Source of the DNA: JBEKIK01 sp050013075
GTDB lineage: Bacteria; Planctomycetota; Planctomycetia; Pirellulales; Thermoguttaceae
NCBI GenBank assembly: GCA_050013075.1
Contig: JBEKFZ010000002.1
Coordinates: 1-64,000 of the forward strand
Length of the DNA: 64,000 bases
Direction: 5' to 3'
The notes beneath the pieces were generated by a model. That model did no database searches. It was not told the DNA's origin and saw only the letters and a program-made list of their open reading frames with translations. Below are positions 42,122-49,557 of the stretch, piece after piece. A program made the translations under genes and the position numbers. How positions within the stretch are numbered: the first letter of the stretch is position 1; every line of letters starts with the position of its first letter.

Positions 42122-43062
42122 AAGAACTGGTGGTCATCAGCGGCAAGGGCGGCACGGGCAAGACCTCGGTGGTCGCGGCGCTGGCCACTCTGGCCGGTCG
42201 ATGCGTTTTGGCCGACTGCGACGTGGACGCTGCCGACCTCCATTTGATCTTTGAACCCAAGGTGATCCACCGCGAGGACTTCACCGGTGGCAGCAAAGCA
42301 CGAATCAAGCCCGGCCACTGCACGGCCTGCGGCAAATGTGAAGAACTCTGCCGGTTCGGCGCGATCTACTTCAACGGTCCCGGCAACGGCCGGGTTTCGC
42401 GGACGTTTCGCGTTGAAACGACCGCGTGTGAAGGTTGTGGTGTTTGCGTCGATTTCTGTGCCGAAAACGCGATCGAATTCGCTCCCGCCGTTTGCGGTCA
42501 ATGGTTCATTTCCGAGACGCGATGTGGACCAATGGTCCATGCGAAACTTGGCATCGCGGCGGAGAACTCGGGAAAACTGGTTACGCAGGTCCGTCGAACT
42601 GCTGGGCAGATCGCCCAGGATCAGGGACTCGAACTGGTGCTCTGCGACGGCTCGCCGGGGATCGGCTGCCCGGTCATCGCCTCGCTGACTGGCGCGAGTC
42701 TCGCGTTGTTTGTCGTCGAGCCGACTGTATCCGGCGTTCACGATTTCTACCGCGTTGCACAATTAGCGGCGCGATTGGATGTGCCGGGCCTGCTGGCGGT
42801 GAACAAGGCAGACCTCAACGAGGAGGTTGCCGATCAGCTTGAGGCAACGGCCGTGAAACACGGAATTGTTATGGCGGGCAGGATTCCCTATGATCGCGCG
42901 GTAACGCAGGCGCAAATCGCACGTAGGTCGGTGGTAGAAGTTTCAGACGGTCCGGCAGCAACGGCCATTCGGTCAGTATGGAACATAGTCAATGCACAAC
43001 TCCAAAAGAGCAGTGCAACGACTATCAGCGGTTTGGTGCAACTGATCCCTATTACATCCTGA
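42118..43062 (+). CDS. MinD/ParA-type ATPase with 2[4Fe-4S] insert, 2
   Basis: A 314-residue paralogue of the preceding gene: SGKGGTGKTSVVAAL at residue 7, cluster motifs CTACGKCEELCRFG (~62) and CEGCGVCVDFCAEN (~103), and CDGSPGIGCPV as switch region. Such proteins usually act as a pair. The start overlaps the previous stop (ATGA), so the two are translationally coupled. The C-terminal ~20 residues extend past the usual end. Confidence 0.93.
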   Translation: MKELVVISGKGGTGKTSVVAALATLAGRCVLADCDVDAADLHLIFEPKVIHREDFTGGSKARIKPGHCTACGKCEELCRFGAIYFNGPGNGRVSRTFRVETTACEGCGVCVDFCAENAIEFAPAVCGQWFISETRCGPMVHAKLGIAAENSGKLVTQVRRTAGQIAQDQGLELVLCDGSPGIGCPVIASLTGASLALFVVEPTVSGVHDFYRVAQLAARLDVPGLLAVNKADLNEEVADQLEATAVKHGIVMAGRIPYDRAVTQAQIARRSVVEVSDGPAATAIRSVWNIVNAQLQKSSATTISGLVQLIPITS

Positions 43063-43090
43063 ATTTGTCATTGTGAGGAGACACAAAAAC

Positions 43091-44365
43091 GTGAAGGAAT
43101 TGAATATTTACCAAGGAATCTCACCGACTGCGCAGGAGCGGTTTGCGCAACCCCGCAACTACGGTCCGTTGGACGAATGCAATGGTCATGCCCGCATCAC
43201 TGGACCGTGCGGCGATACAATGGAGTTCTGGCTTCAGATCGAAGGCGGCCGAGTGGCTCGGGTCGGGTTCACAACGACAGGTTGCGGACCGTCGAGGGCG
43301 GCAGGCAGCATGGCCACGGAACTGGCAATCGACAAGCCGCTGCACGAAGCCATGCGGATTGAGCAGGCCAACATTCTGGCAGCGCTGGGCGGGCTGCCCA
43401 AGGAATCCGAACACTGTGCCCTACTGGCATCGAATACACTCAAGGCCGCCGTTAAGGATTACCGCGATCGACAGGAGGCCGAACCTTCGCCGCAGTGTGA
43501 CGAGTGCTCCAAGAGCGAGTGTCCGTCCAAGCAGCGAAGCCCGCAAGAATCGGAGCAAGATTTTCAGGATCGCCGCGATTTGGAGCGACGGATGTGTCAG
43601 ATCGGCATGAAGCTCCTGGTGATGTCGGGCAAGGGCGGCGTAGGGAAAAGTACCGTGGCGGCCAACCTTGCCGCGTCACTGGCATTGGCCGGCAAAATGG
43701 TTGGTCTTCTGGACGTGGATATTCACGGCCCCAGCATTCCCAAACTCATGGGTCTGGAACGCACGCATTTGGTTGCTCACGGCCAGGCGATCGTGCCCAT
43801 TGAGATCGGCAATCTCAAGGTGATGTCGATCGGGTTCCTTTTGGCAAGCGCCGCGGACGCCGTGATTTGGCGAGGGCCGATGAAATACGGCGTCATCCGT
43901 CAATTTCTTAAGGACGTGGAGTGGGGGCCGCTCGATTACCTTGTGATCGACGCCCCGCCAGGCACGGGCGACGAGCCACTTTCGGTTGCACAACTCATTG
44001 GGCAGCCTGCCGGCGCGATCCTTGTCACCACGCCGCAAGACCTGGCCGTAGCCGACGTGCGGCGGTCGGTCTCGTTCTGCGAAAAAGTATCGCTGCCCGT
44101 AGTGGGCATCATCGAAAACATGAGCGGACTGGTCTGCCCGCACTGCGGCGGCCAGATTGAACTGTTCAAGAAGGGCGGCGGCGAGTCGTTGGCCCGTGAA
44201 ATGGCCGTTCCATTTTTGGGAAGCGTCCCTATCGACCCACAGATCGTTCTGTGCGGCGACAGCGGGACGCCATACGCGCACCGATTTGCAGAGAGTCCGG
44301 CCGCCAAATCGTTTGCCACGATTGTCGATCGCATCGTGGCCAGTTCACCTCGAAAGCAATCCTAA
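43091..44365 (+). CDS. NifU/IscU-like domain fused to Mrp/NBP35 ATPase
   Basis: A 424-residue fusion. The N-terminal ~130 residues are an IscU-like scaffold with GPCGDTM, TTGCGPSRAAGS and HCALLAS at the three ligand-cysteine places. A linker follows with CDECSKSEC. The rest is an Mrp/ApbC/NBP35 ATPase: SGKGGVGKSTV, DVDIHGPSIPKLMGL, DAPPGTGDEPLS and the CPHC pair that holds the bridging cluster. It should carry and deliver Fe-S clusters. The GTG at 43091 is preferred because GGAG lies 11 bp before it; a longer frame would place that site inside the gene. Confidence 0.92.
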   Translation: MKELNIYQGISPTAQERFAQPRNYGPLDECNGHARITGPCGDTMEFWLQIEGGRVARVGFTTTGCGPSRAAGSMATELAIDKPLHEAMRIEQANILAALGGLPKESEHCALLASNTLKAAVKDYRDRQEAEPSPQCDECSKSECPSKQRSPQESEQDFQDRRDLERRMCQIGMKLLVMSGKGGVGKSTVAANLAASLALAGKMVGLLDVDIHGPSIPKLMGLERTHLVAHGQAIVPIEIGNLKVMSIGFLLASAADAVIWRGPMKYGVIRQFLKDVEWGPLDYLVIDAPPGTGDEPLSVAQLIGQPAGAILVTTPQDLAVADVRRSVSFCEKVSLPVVGIIENMSGLVCPHCGGQIELFKKGGGESLAREMAVPFLGSVPIDPQIVLCGDSGTPYAHRFAESPAAKSFATIVDRIVASSPRKQS

Positions 44366-44396
44366 CCTAATCATTCTGTACTTGGAGAAATGTCTT

Positions 44397-44735
44397 ATGA
44401 AAATCGCTATTCCTATGGCCGGTGGTCGGCTATGTATGCACTTTGGCCATTGCGAGCAATTTGCGCTGGTGGACGTGGACGAAAAAAGCGGCACGCCTAC
44501 TAACACGGCTCTTGTGACTCCGCCCCCACATGAGCCTGGCCTGTTGCCGCGGTGGTTGCACGAGCAGGGAGCAACTGTTATTATCGCCGGCGGCATGGGA
44601 CAACGGGCGCAACAACTGTTCGCCCAGAGTGGGATCAAGGTTTTAGTCGGCGCGCCGGCCGAAACATCCGAGAACCTTGTCAAAGCCTATTTGAGCGGCA
44701 CCTTGGTGTCGGGACAAAATACCTGTGACCACTGA
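44397..44735 (+). CDS. NifX/NifB-like (MTH1175) protein 3
   Basis: A 112-residue member of PF02579: MKIAIPMAGGRLCMHFGHCEQFALVDVD at the start (core CMHFGHCEQF), with two cysteines around the conserved HFGH, the version common in anaerobe clusters. GGMGQRAQQLFAQSGIKVL follows. TTGGAG precedes the ATG by 10 bp. Its end overlaps the thioesterase start by 11 bp. Confidence 0.92.
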   Translation: MKIAIPMAGGRLCMHFGHCEQFALVDVDEKSGTPTNTALVTPPPHEPGLLPRWLHEQGATVIIAGGMGQRAQQLFAQSGIKVLVGAPAETSENLVKAYLSGTLVSGQNTCDH

Positions 44736-45183
44736 AATGGACAAGCTCACTTATCGTCAGCTTCGCAAGCACAGCCACCCCGAGTGCGTAGTCTGCGGTT
44801 CGAGCAATGGACACGGACTGGGTCTGGACTTCCGCGTTGCTGGCGATGGCATCGTCGAGGCGTTGTTTGCGTGCGACAAGGTTTTTCAAGGCTACCCGGC
44901 CATCTTGCACGGTGGCGTGGTTTGCACGATACTGGACGGTGCCATGACAAACTGTTTGTTCGCTCGCGGCCACGCCGCGATGACCGCCGAGTTGAACGTC
45001 CGCTTCCGGCATCCGGTGGCTACAGATAGTCCGGCGAAGGTGCGAGCTTGGATCACGTCTTCGACAAGACCCGTACATGAGTTGGCAGCCGAGTTGATCC
45101 AGGACGGCCAGGTCATGGCAACGGCAAAAGGTAAGTTTCTGGAGAAGTCGGCTGTCGGCTGGTTCGGGAAGGCGGGGAAGTAA
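44725..45183 (+). CDS. PaaI-type hotdog thioesterase
   Basis: A 152-residue single-domain hotdog-fold acyl-CoA thioesterase. Seen: CVVCGSSNGHGLGLDF near residue 21, a CxxC-start found in one PaaI branch, and GYPAILHGGVVCTILDGAM (residues ~55-73), the hotdog helix with the catalytic Asp. Start is a GTG within the previous gene or an ATG four codons later. Its substrate is unknown; its place inside a metal-sulfur operon is unusual but seen in similar clusters. Confidence 0.85.
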   Translation: MTTEMDKLTYRQLRKHSHPECVVCGSSNGHGLGLDFRVAGDGIVEALFACDKVFQGYPAILHGGVVCTILDGAMTNCLFARGHAAMTAELNVRFRHPVATDSPAKVRAWITSSTRPVHELAAELIQDGQVMATAKGKFLEKSAVGWFGKAGK

Positions 45184-46019
45184 TGGTAAAGACACACATC
45201 ACAGTGCTCGTCGAGAACACGGCCCGGGGACCGGGGTTTCTGGCGGAACACGGCTTGGCCTATTGGATCGAATTCGATGGTCGGCATGTATTGCTAGACT
45301 CTGGACAGGGCGGCGTGCTTACAGGCAACGCTTACAAGATGGGGATCGCACTGCGCGAAATCGACGCCCTGATCCTCAGCCACGGGCATTACGACCACAC
45401 GGGCGGAGTGCCAGATGCTTTGAAAACCAACCGTCCTGTGACGGTCTACGCGCATCCGGCGGCATTCGCGCGGAAGTTCATTCGCAACAGCGATGGCACC
45501 GCGCGGGACATCAGTATGCCCTACCTTTCGCAAAAGGCCATCCGAGATTCACACAATCGGTTGATCGCCACCGACCAGCCAACAATAGTATTCGATCATC
45601 TTACGGCAACCGGTCCCGTCCCTCGGCTCACGGATTTCGAGGACACCGGCGGGCCGTTCTTTCTGGACGAAGCTTGTACGCAGCCGGACCCGTTGGAAGA
45701 CGATCAATCGGTGTTCTTCGACACAATCGAAGGGACCATCGTGCTTTTGGGCTGCGCGCATTCAGGCGTCATCAACACTTTGCGTTACATCCGCCTGTTG
45801 ACCGACAATCGTCCCATCTGCGCCGTCATCGGCGGGATGCACTTGGTCGGCGCTTCTCCACATCGGGTTCAGCGAACGATTGAAGAACTCCAGGAAATCG
45901 GCATCGAGCGATTGATGCCCGCACACTGTACAGGTATGCCGGCAACCGTGGCTCTATGGAATGCGTTTCCGGGACGATGCCAGCCGTGTCCCGTGGGAAC
46001 GAGATTTGAGTTCGATTGA
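45183..46019 (+). CDS. metallo-beta-lactamase fold hydrolase
   Basis: A 278-residue MBL-fold protein of the type annotated as 7,8-dihydropterin-6-methyl-4-(ribofuranosyl)aminobenzene 5'-phosphate synthase-like. Seen: LILSHGHYDHTGG (HxHxDH), LLGCAHSGVINTL and AVIGGMHLVGAS with the remaining metal histidines, and the C-terminal MPAHCTG. The start A overlaps the previous stop. True substrate unknown; the family in anaerobe clusters is not well studied. Confidence 0.88.
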   Translation: MVKTHITVLVENTARGPGFLAEHGLAYWIEFDGRHVLLDSGQGGVLTGNAYKMGIALREIDALILSHGHYDHTGGVPDALKTNRPVTVYAHPAAFARKFIRNSDGTARDISMPYLSQKAIRDSHNRLIATDQPTIVFDHLTATGPVPRLTDFEDTGGPFFLDEACTQPDPLEDDQSVFFDTIEGTIVLLGCAHSGVINTLRYIRLLTDNRPICAVIGGMHLVGASPHRVQRTIEELQEIGIERLMPAHCTGMPATVALWNAFPGRCQPCPVGTRFEFD

Positions 46020-46044
46020 AACGACAGAAAAGGACTTAAACGTA

Positions 46045-47121
46045 ATGAGTGACACAAAAACCAACCATTTCGACGAGGCTGCGGCCAATTGGGATGTAAA
46101 ACCGCGCCGCATCGAATTGGCAAAAGCCGTTGGTGAGGCAATCCTTCGTCAAGTGCAACCTACACGGGGTATGGATGTACTGGATTATGGATGCGGCACG
46201 GGGCTGTTGGGGCTGTTTCTGCTCCCTCACGTCCGAAGTGTCACGGGGGCCGATAGTTCGCCGGGAATGCTTCAGGTTCTGGAGGACAAGATACGGACCG
46301 GCGGCTTGCAGCGGATGCGAACGGAAAGACTCGATCTGGGACGCGATCCAGTTCCAGACTCTCGCTACCACTTGATGGTAGCAAATATGGTGATGCACCA
46401 CGTCGATCAGATCGAGACGCTTCTGATGGCATTTTACCAAATGTTGCTGCCCGGAGGCTTTTTGGCCATTGCCGACTTGGACACGGAACCAGGAGTGTTT
46501 CATGGCCCCGAAGTCGCCCAGAGTGTTTACCATCATGGTTTTGACCGCAGTGTTTTCAAAGATTGTTTGCACCAAATTGGATTCGTCGATACGGAGGACA
46601 TGACGGCCCATGTGATACATAAACCGGTTGCAAACGGTAAAATTCGGGAATTTCCGGTGTTCTTGATTGTCGGACATCGTGCCTTAACTGATCGGCCATC
46701 TACAAGGAGAAGCAGTATGATCCCACCAGAAGTAAAATCCCTTTTCGGCAATAGGCAACTCTGTTGGATGGCCACAGCCGACGCCTCAGGCGTCCCAAAT
46801 GTCGCACCGATGCGGCAGGTGTGGTGGTCCGGCGAGCGGAGCCTGTTGATCGGCGACATGTTTATGAAGGCCACCGCCGCCAACATCCAATCAACTGGGC
46901 GGATGTGTCTCGGTGCATTCGATTCGGATACAAATAAATCGTGGAAATTGACGGGCACGGCCACATACGAGACCGAAGGGCCGAACTATGACATGGCCCA
47001 GGCCGAGTTGCATAAGAAAACCCCCGATAAAAACTTCAAAGGCGTGGTGGTGTTTACCATCCATGCCGTGTACGACCAAGCTCCCGGCGCGAATGCCGGC
47101 AAACTCGTCGTTAAATTGTGA
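46045..47121 (+). CDS. SAM methyltransferase fused to a PPOX-type flavoprotein
   Basis: A 358-residue continuous frame. Residues ~1-215 are a class I methyltransferase (VLDYGCGTGLLGLF, MVANMVMHHVDQ). Residues ~225-358 are a pyridoxamine 5'-phosphate oxidase-like flavin domain (NRQLCWMATADASGVPNVAPMRQVWW). AAGGAGA followed by an ATG at 46717 lies inside the frame, exactly at the start of the second domain, so the flavoprotein can also be made alone. In relatives these are usually separate genes, and the short join (RALTDRPSTRRSS) looks like read-through gained by an indel. Start 46045 is preferred for its AAAAGGA. Confidence 0.82.
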   Translation: MSDTKTNHFDEAAANWDVKPRRIELAKAVGEAILRQVQPTRGMDVLDYGCGTGLLGLFLLPHVRSVTGADSSPGMLQVLEDKIRTGGLQRMRTERLDLGRDPVPDSRYHLMVANMVMHHVDQIETLLMAFYQMLLPGGFLAIADLDTEPGVFHGPEVAQSVYHHGFDRSVFKDCLHQIGFVDTEDMTAHVIHKPVANGKIREFPVFLIVGHRALTDRPSTRRSSMIPPEVKSLFGNRQLCWMATADASGVPNVAPMRQVWWSGERSLLIGDMFMKATAANIQSTGRMCLGAFDSDTNKSWKLTGTATYETEGPNYDMAQAELHKKTPDKNFKGVVVFTIHAVYDQAPGANAGKLVVKL

Positions 47122-47244
47122 CGACTATTGTCCCGTGAAATGTTTATCGCCAAAGAAAAAGTAACGGCACAACGTCCTTGAGAACGTTGCGCAACTGCAT
47201 TCCCTGTTTGCTTCGGTATCTCCACATTCCGAATAGGAGTCGAT

Positions 47245-47679
47245 ATGAAGATTGGTATCATTATTTGCGACCGTTATCACACCTGTGCAGGTGGCAAGTG
47301 CATCCGTGCGCTAAAGAACCGCGAGGGTGCTTTCAGCCGCTACCAAGGCAAGGACGTGGAACTGGTCGGTTACACCACATGCGGCGGCTGTCCGGGCGGA
47401 AACATCGAATATGCGCCCGCCGAGATGAAAAACAACGGCGTTGAGGTCGTGCATCTGGCGACCGGCTTGATCGTCGGCTATCCACCTTGCCCACATATCG
47501 AATCCTTTTGCATTTTCCTTAAAACGAAATACGGATTGGAGGTCGTCGTTGGAACACATCCGATTCCCGAGAAATACTACCAGACGCACACGCAACTGGG
47601 CACTTGGGACGCGCCGCACTGGGCGGCCCTGCTCCAAGCAACCCTGACCGACGAGAAAACACGACTTGCTTACGACTGA
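47245..47679 (+). CDS. CGGC-domain protein
   Basis: A 144-residue protein of the CGGC family (PF08821), presumed metal-binding. Seen: IIICDRYHTCAGGKCIRAL near the start, YTTCGGCPGGNIEY (the name-giving motif, residues ~44-57) and YPPCPHIESFC. Start MKIGII is preceded by ATAGGAG. Common in anaerobes next to Mrp and MTH1175-like genes; function not established. A 123-bp gap separates it from the previous gene. Confidence 0.9.
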   Translation: MKIGIIICDRYHTCAGGKCIRALKNREGAFSRYQGKDVELVGYTTCGGCPGGNIEYAPAEMKNNGVEVVHLATGLIVGYPPCPHIESFCIFLKTKYGLEVVVGTHPIPEKYYQTHTQLGTWDAPHWAALLQATLTDEKTRLAYD

Positions 47680-47703
47680 CGATTACAGAAAGGAATGTTT
47701 TTA

Positions 47704-48477
47704 ATGACGCGATTGGATGAAGTGGAAATCTCCAAAACGATTATTGGCACATACCACGAGAAGTTGCTCGACTGCCTGACAAACGATGTGGCCATCGTCG
47801 GTGCCGGTCCTTCGGGTTTGGTGGCGGCGTTCTTTCTTGCGAAGACCGGCGCAAAGGTGACGATTATCGAAAAGCGGCTTTCTCCGGGCGGAGGAATCTG
47901 GGGCGGCGGAATGGGCATGAATGTCGCCGTAGTTCAAGAGGAAGCGGTTCCATTGCTTAGCGAGATGGGAATCCGCAGTAAGCGAGGGCAAGACGGACTG
48001 TATGCCGTGGATGCGATTGAACTCGGGGCCGGTTTGTGCTTGAATGCGGTCCATGCTGGCGCAACGCTGCTGAATCTGACAACCGTGGAAGACTTGTGCG
48101 TCCGCGAAGAACGAGTTACGGGTGTCGTTATCAATCGCACGATGATAGCGGGTGCTCTGCCAGTCGATCCGATTGTCTTATCAGCTAGAGCGATTCTGGA
48201 CGTGACTGGTCACGAGGCCGTACTGGTCCAAGCCCTGAGAAAACGTCGCCTTCTGACGAATGCCGCAACGGAATTTGGCGAAGGGCCGATGGATGCCACG
48301 CAAGGTGAGCGATTCGTTGTGGACCATGCCGGCGAGATATTTCCAGGTTTGTGGATTGCCGGAATGAGCGTCTCCGCCACACTGGGCGGTCCCCGGATGG
48401 GACCAATCTTCGGCGGGATGCTTCTTTCAGGAAAGCGTGTCGCCCAACTAATTTCAACCACACTAAAGCTAACGTAG
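47704..48477 (+). CDS. thi4: Thi4-family thiazole synthase (sulfide-dependent type)
   Basis: A 257-residue FAD/NAD-binding protein of the Thi4 family, which makes the thiazole of thiamin from NAD, glycine and sulfur. Seen: DVAIVGAGPSGLVAAFFLAK, IIEKRLSPGGGIWGGGMGMN and a C-terminal GAM-type end (FPGLWIAGMSVSATLGGPRMGPIFGGML, core GLWIAGM). At the place of the sulfur-donor Cys (or the His of archaeal enzymes) it reads AGALPVDP, with neither residue, so sulfur is probably taken from free sulfide. Start 47704 has AAAGGA with better spacing than an ATG three codons earlier. No other thi genes in the window. Confidence 0.88.
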   Translation: MTRLDEVEISKTIIGTYHEKLLDCLTNDVAIVGAGPSGLVAAFFLAKTGAKVTIIEKRLSPGGGIWGGGMGMNVAVVQEEAVPLLSEMGIRSKRGQDGLYAVDAIELGAGLCLNAVHAGATLLNLTTVEDLCVREERVTGVVINRTMIAGALPVDPIVLSARAILDVTGHEAVLVQALRKRRLLTNAATEFGEGPMDATQGERFVVDHAGEIFPGLWIAGMSVSATLGGPRMGPIFGGMLLSGKRVAQLISTTLKLT

Positions 48478-48496
48478 TTAAACTCACGGCCTAATC

Positions 48497-49441
48497 ATGA
48501 ACAACCACATTTTCGGCCCGGTTCCATCGCGTCGGCTAGGCCGGTCGCTCGGTGTTGACTTGGTTCCGTTCAAGACTTGCAGTTACGACTGCATCTATTG
48601 CCAACTTGGCAGGACAACTTGCAAGACAACGGAGCGGAAAGAGTGGGTTCCTCTGGACGCCGTTGTCAGCGAGCTAGAAAGCAAACTCCACCTTCAGCCG
48701 GATTACATCACCTTGAGCGGATCGGGAGAACCCACGCTGTATTCGCGGTTGAATGAATTGATAGATCGCATAAAAAGCATGACCGACATTCCGGTGGCCG
48801 TCTTAACCAATGGTTCGCTGCTTTGGAAAGACGAAGTCCAACGGCAATTGGCCGCGGCCGACGTGGTTATGCCTTCGCTTGATGCGGGTAATCCAACGAT
48901 GTTCCACCTCGTCAATAGGCCGCATGAAACTATCAGCTTCGAGCAAATGCTGTCGGGACTGATTGCATTCCGGCGTGAATTCCACGGTCAGTATTGGCTA
49001 GAGGTGCTCTTGGTTGATGCGTTTACGGATTTTGAGCCGGAGTTGGCTGCCATTCGTGCGTGCATCACTCAGATCAAGCCGGATAGGGTGCTGTTAAACA
49101 CAGTCACTCGGCCTCCGGCTGAAGACTACGCAATTACCATTCCGCATGAGCGCCTAGCGGAGTTTGCCGCCGCCTTTTCGCCGCCGGCGGAAGTCTTGGA
49201 GGAAATTCCCAACCCGAAGTCAGTGCAAGACTCCTCTGCAAACCGTGAAGAAATCCTTGGACTCCTTGCGCGCCGTCCCTGCACGATCGACGACATTGCC
49301 ACTGGTCTACGGATGCACAAAATTGAGGTTCTCAAGCACGTCGAATCGCTGGTGGCTGATGGTCTGATAGAGTCTCGGTCCAGAGGGAAGGAGCAGGTGT
49401 ATCTATTCGTACATAAATCCGTCAAAGGCATGTTGCCGTGA
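48497..49441 (+). CDS. radical SAM protein with winged-helix end
   Basis: A 314-residue radical SAM enzyme. Seen: FGPVPSRRLGRSLGVDLVP, then CSYDCIYCQ (CxxxCxxC cluster motif, residues ~28-36) and LSGSGEPTLY. Residues ~250-310 form a winged-helix-like domain (LLARRPCTIDDIATGL, LVADGLIESRS). This subtype is often found in anaerobe clusters with MTH1175 and Mrp genes; its reaction is unknown. It is the last gene of the co-directional cluster and faces the RND gene end. Confidence 0.9.
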   Translation: MNNHIFGPVPSRRLGRSLGVDLVPFKTCSYDCIYCQLGRTTCKTTERKEWVPLDAVVSELESKLHLQPDYITLSGSGEPTLYSRLNELIDRIKSMTDIPVAVLTNGSLLWKDEVQRQLAAADVVMPSLDAGNPTMFHLVNRPHETISFEQMLSGLIAFRREFHGQYWLEVLLVDAFTDFEPELAAIRACITQIKPDRVLLNTVTRPPAEDYAITIPHERLAEFAAAFSPPAEVLEEIPNPKSVQDSSANREEILGLLARRPCTIDDIATGLRMHKIEVLKHVESLVADGLIESRSRGKEQVYLFVHKSVKGMLP

Positions 49442-49557
49442 GTCTAATAGCGATGCGATTGTCAGCCAATTCCCACAACCGACCATGCAAGGCCCGGTTT
49501 CGCACCCAGGCCAAGAGTGTTCGCTCAATCGCAAACCGGGTGCGAGGGTCTTCCGAG

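Noticed and set aside
37292..44735. Nitrogen fixation cluster because of NifX/NifU-like proteins
   Set aside because: No nifH, nifD, nifK, nifE, nifN or true nifB is seen; these families occur widely in non-diazotroph ORP clusters.
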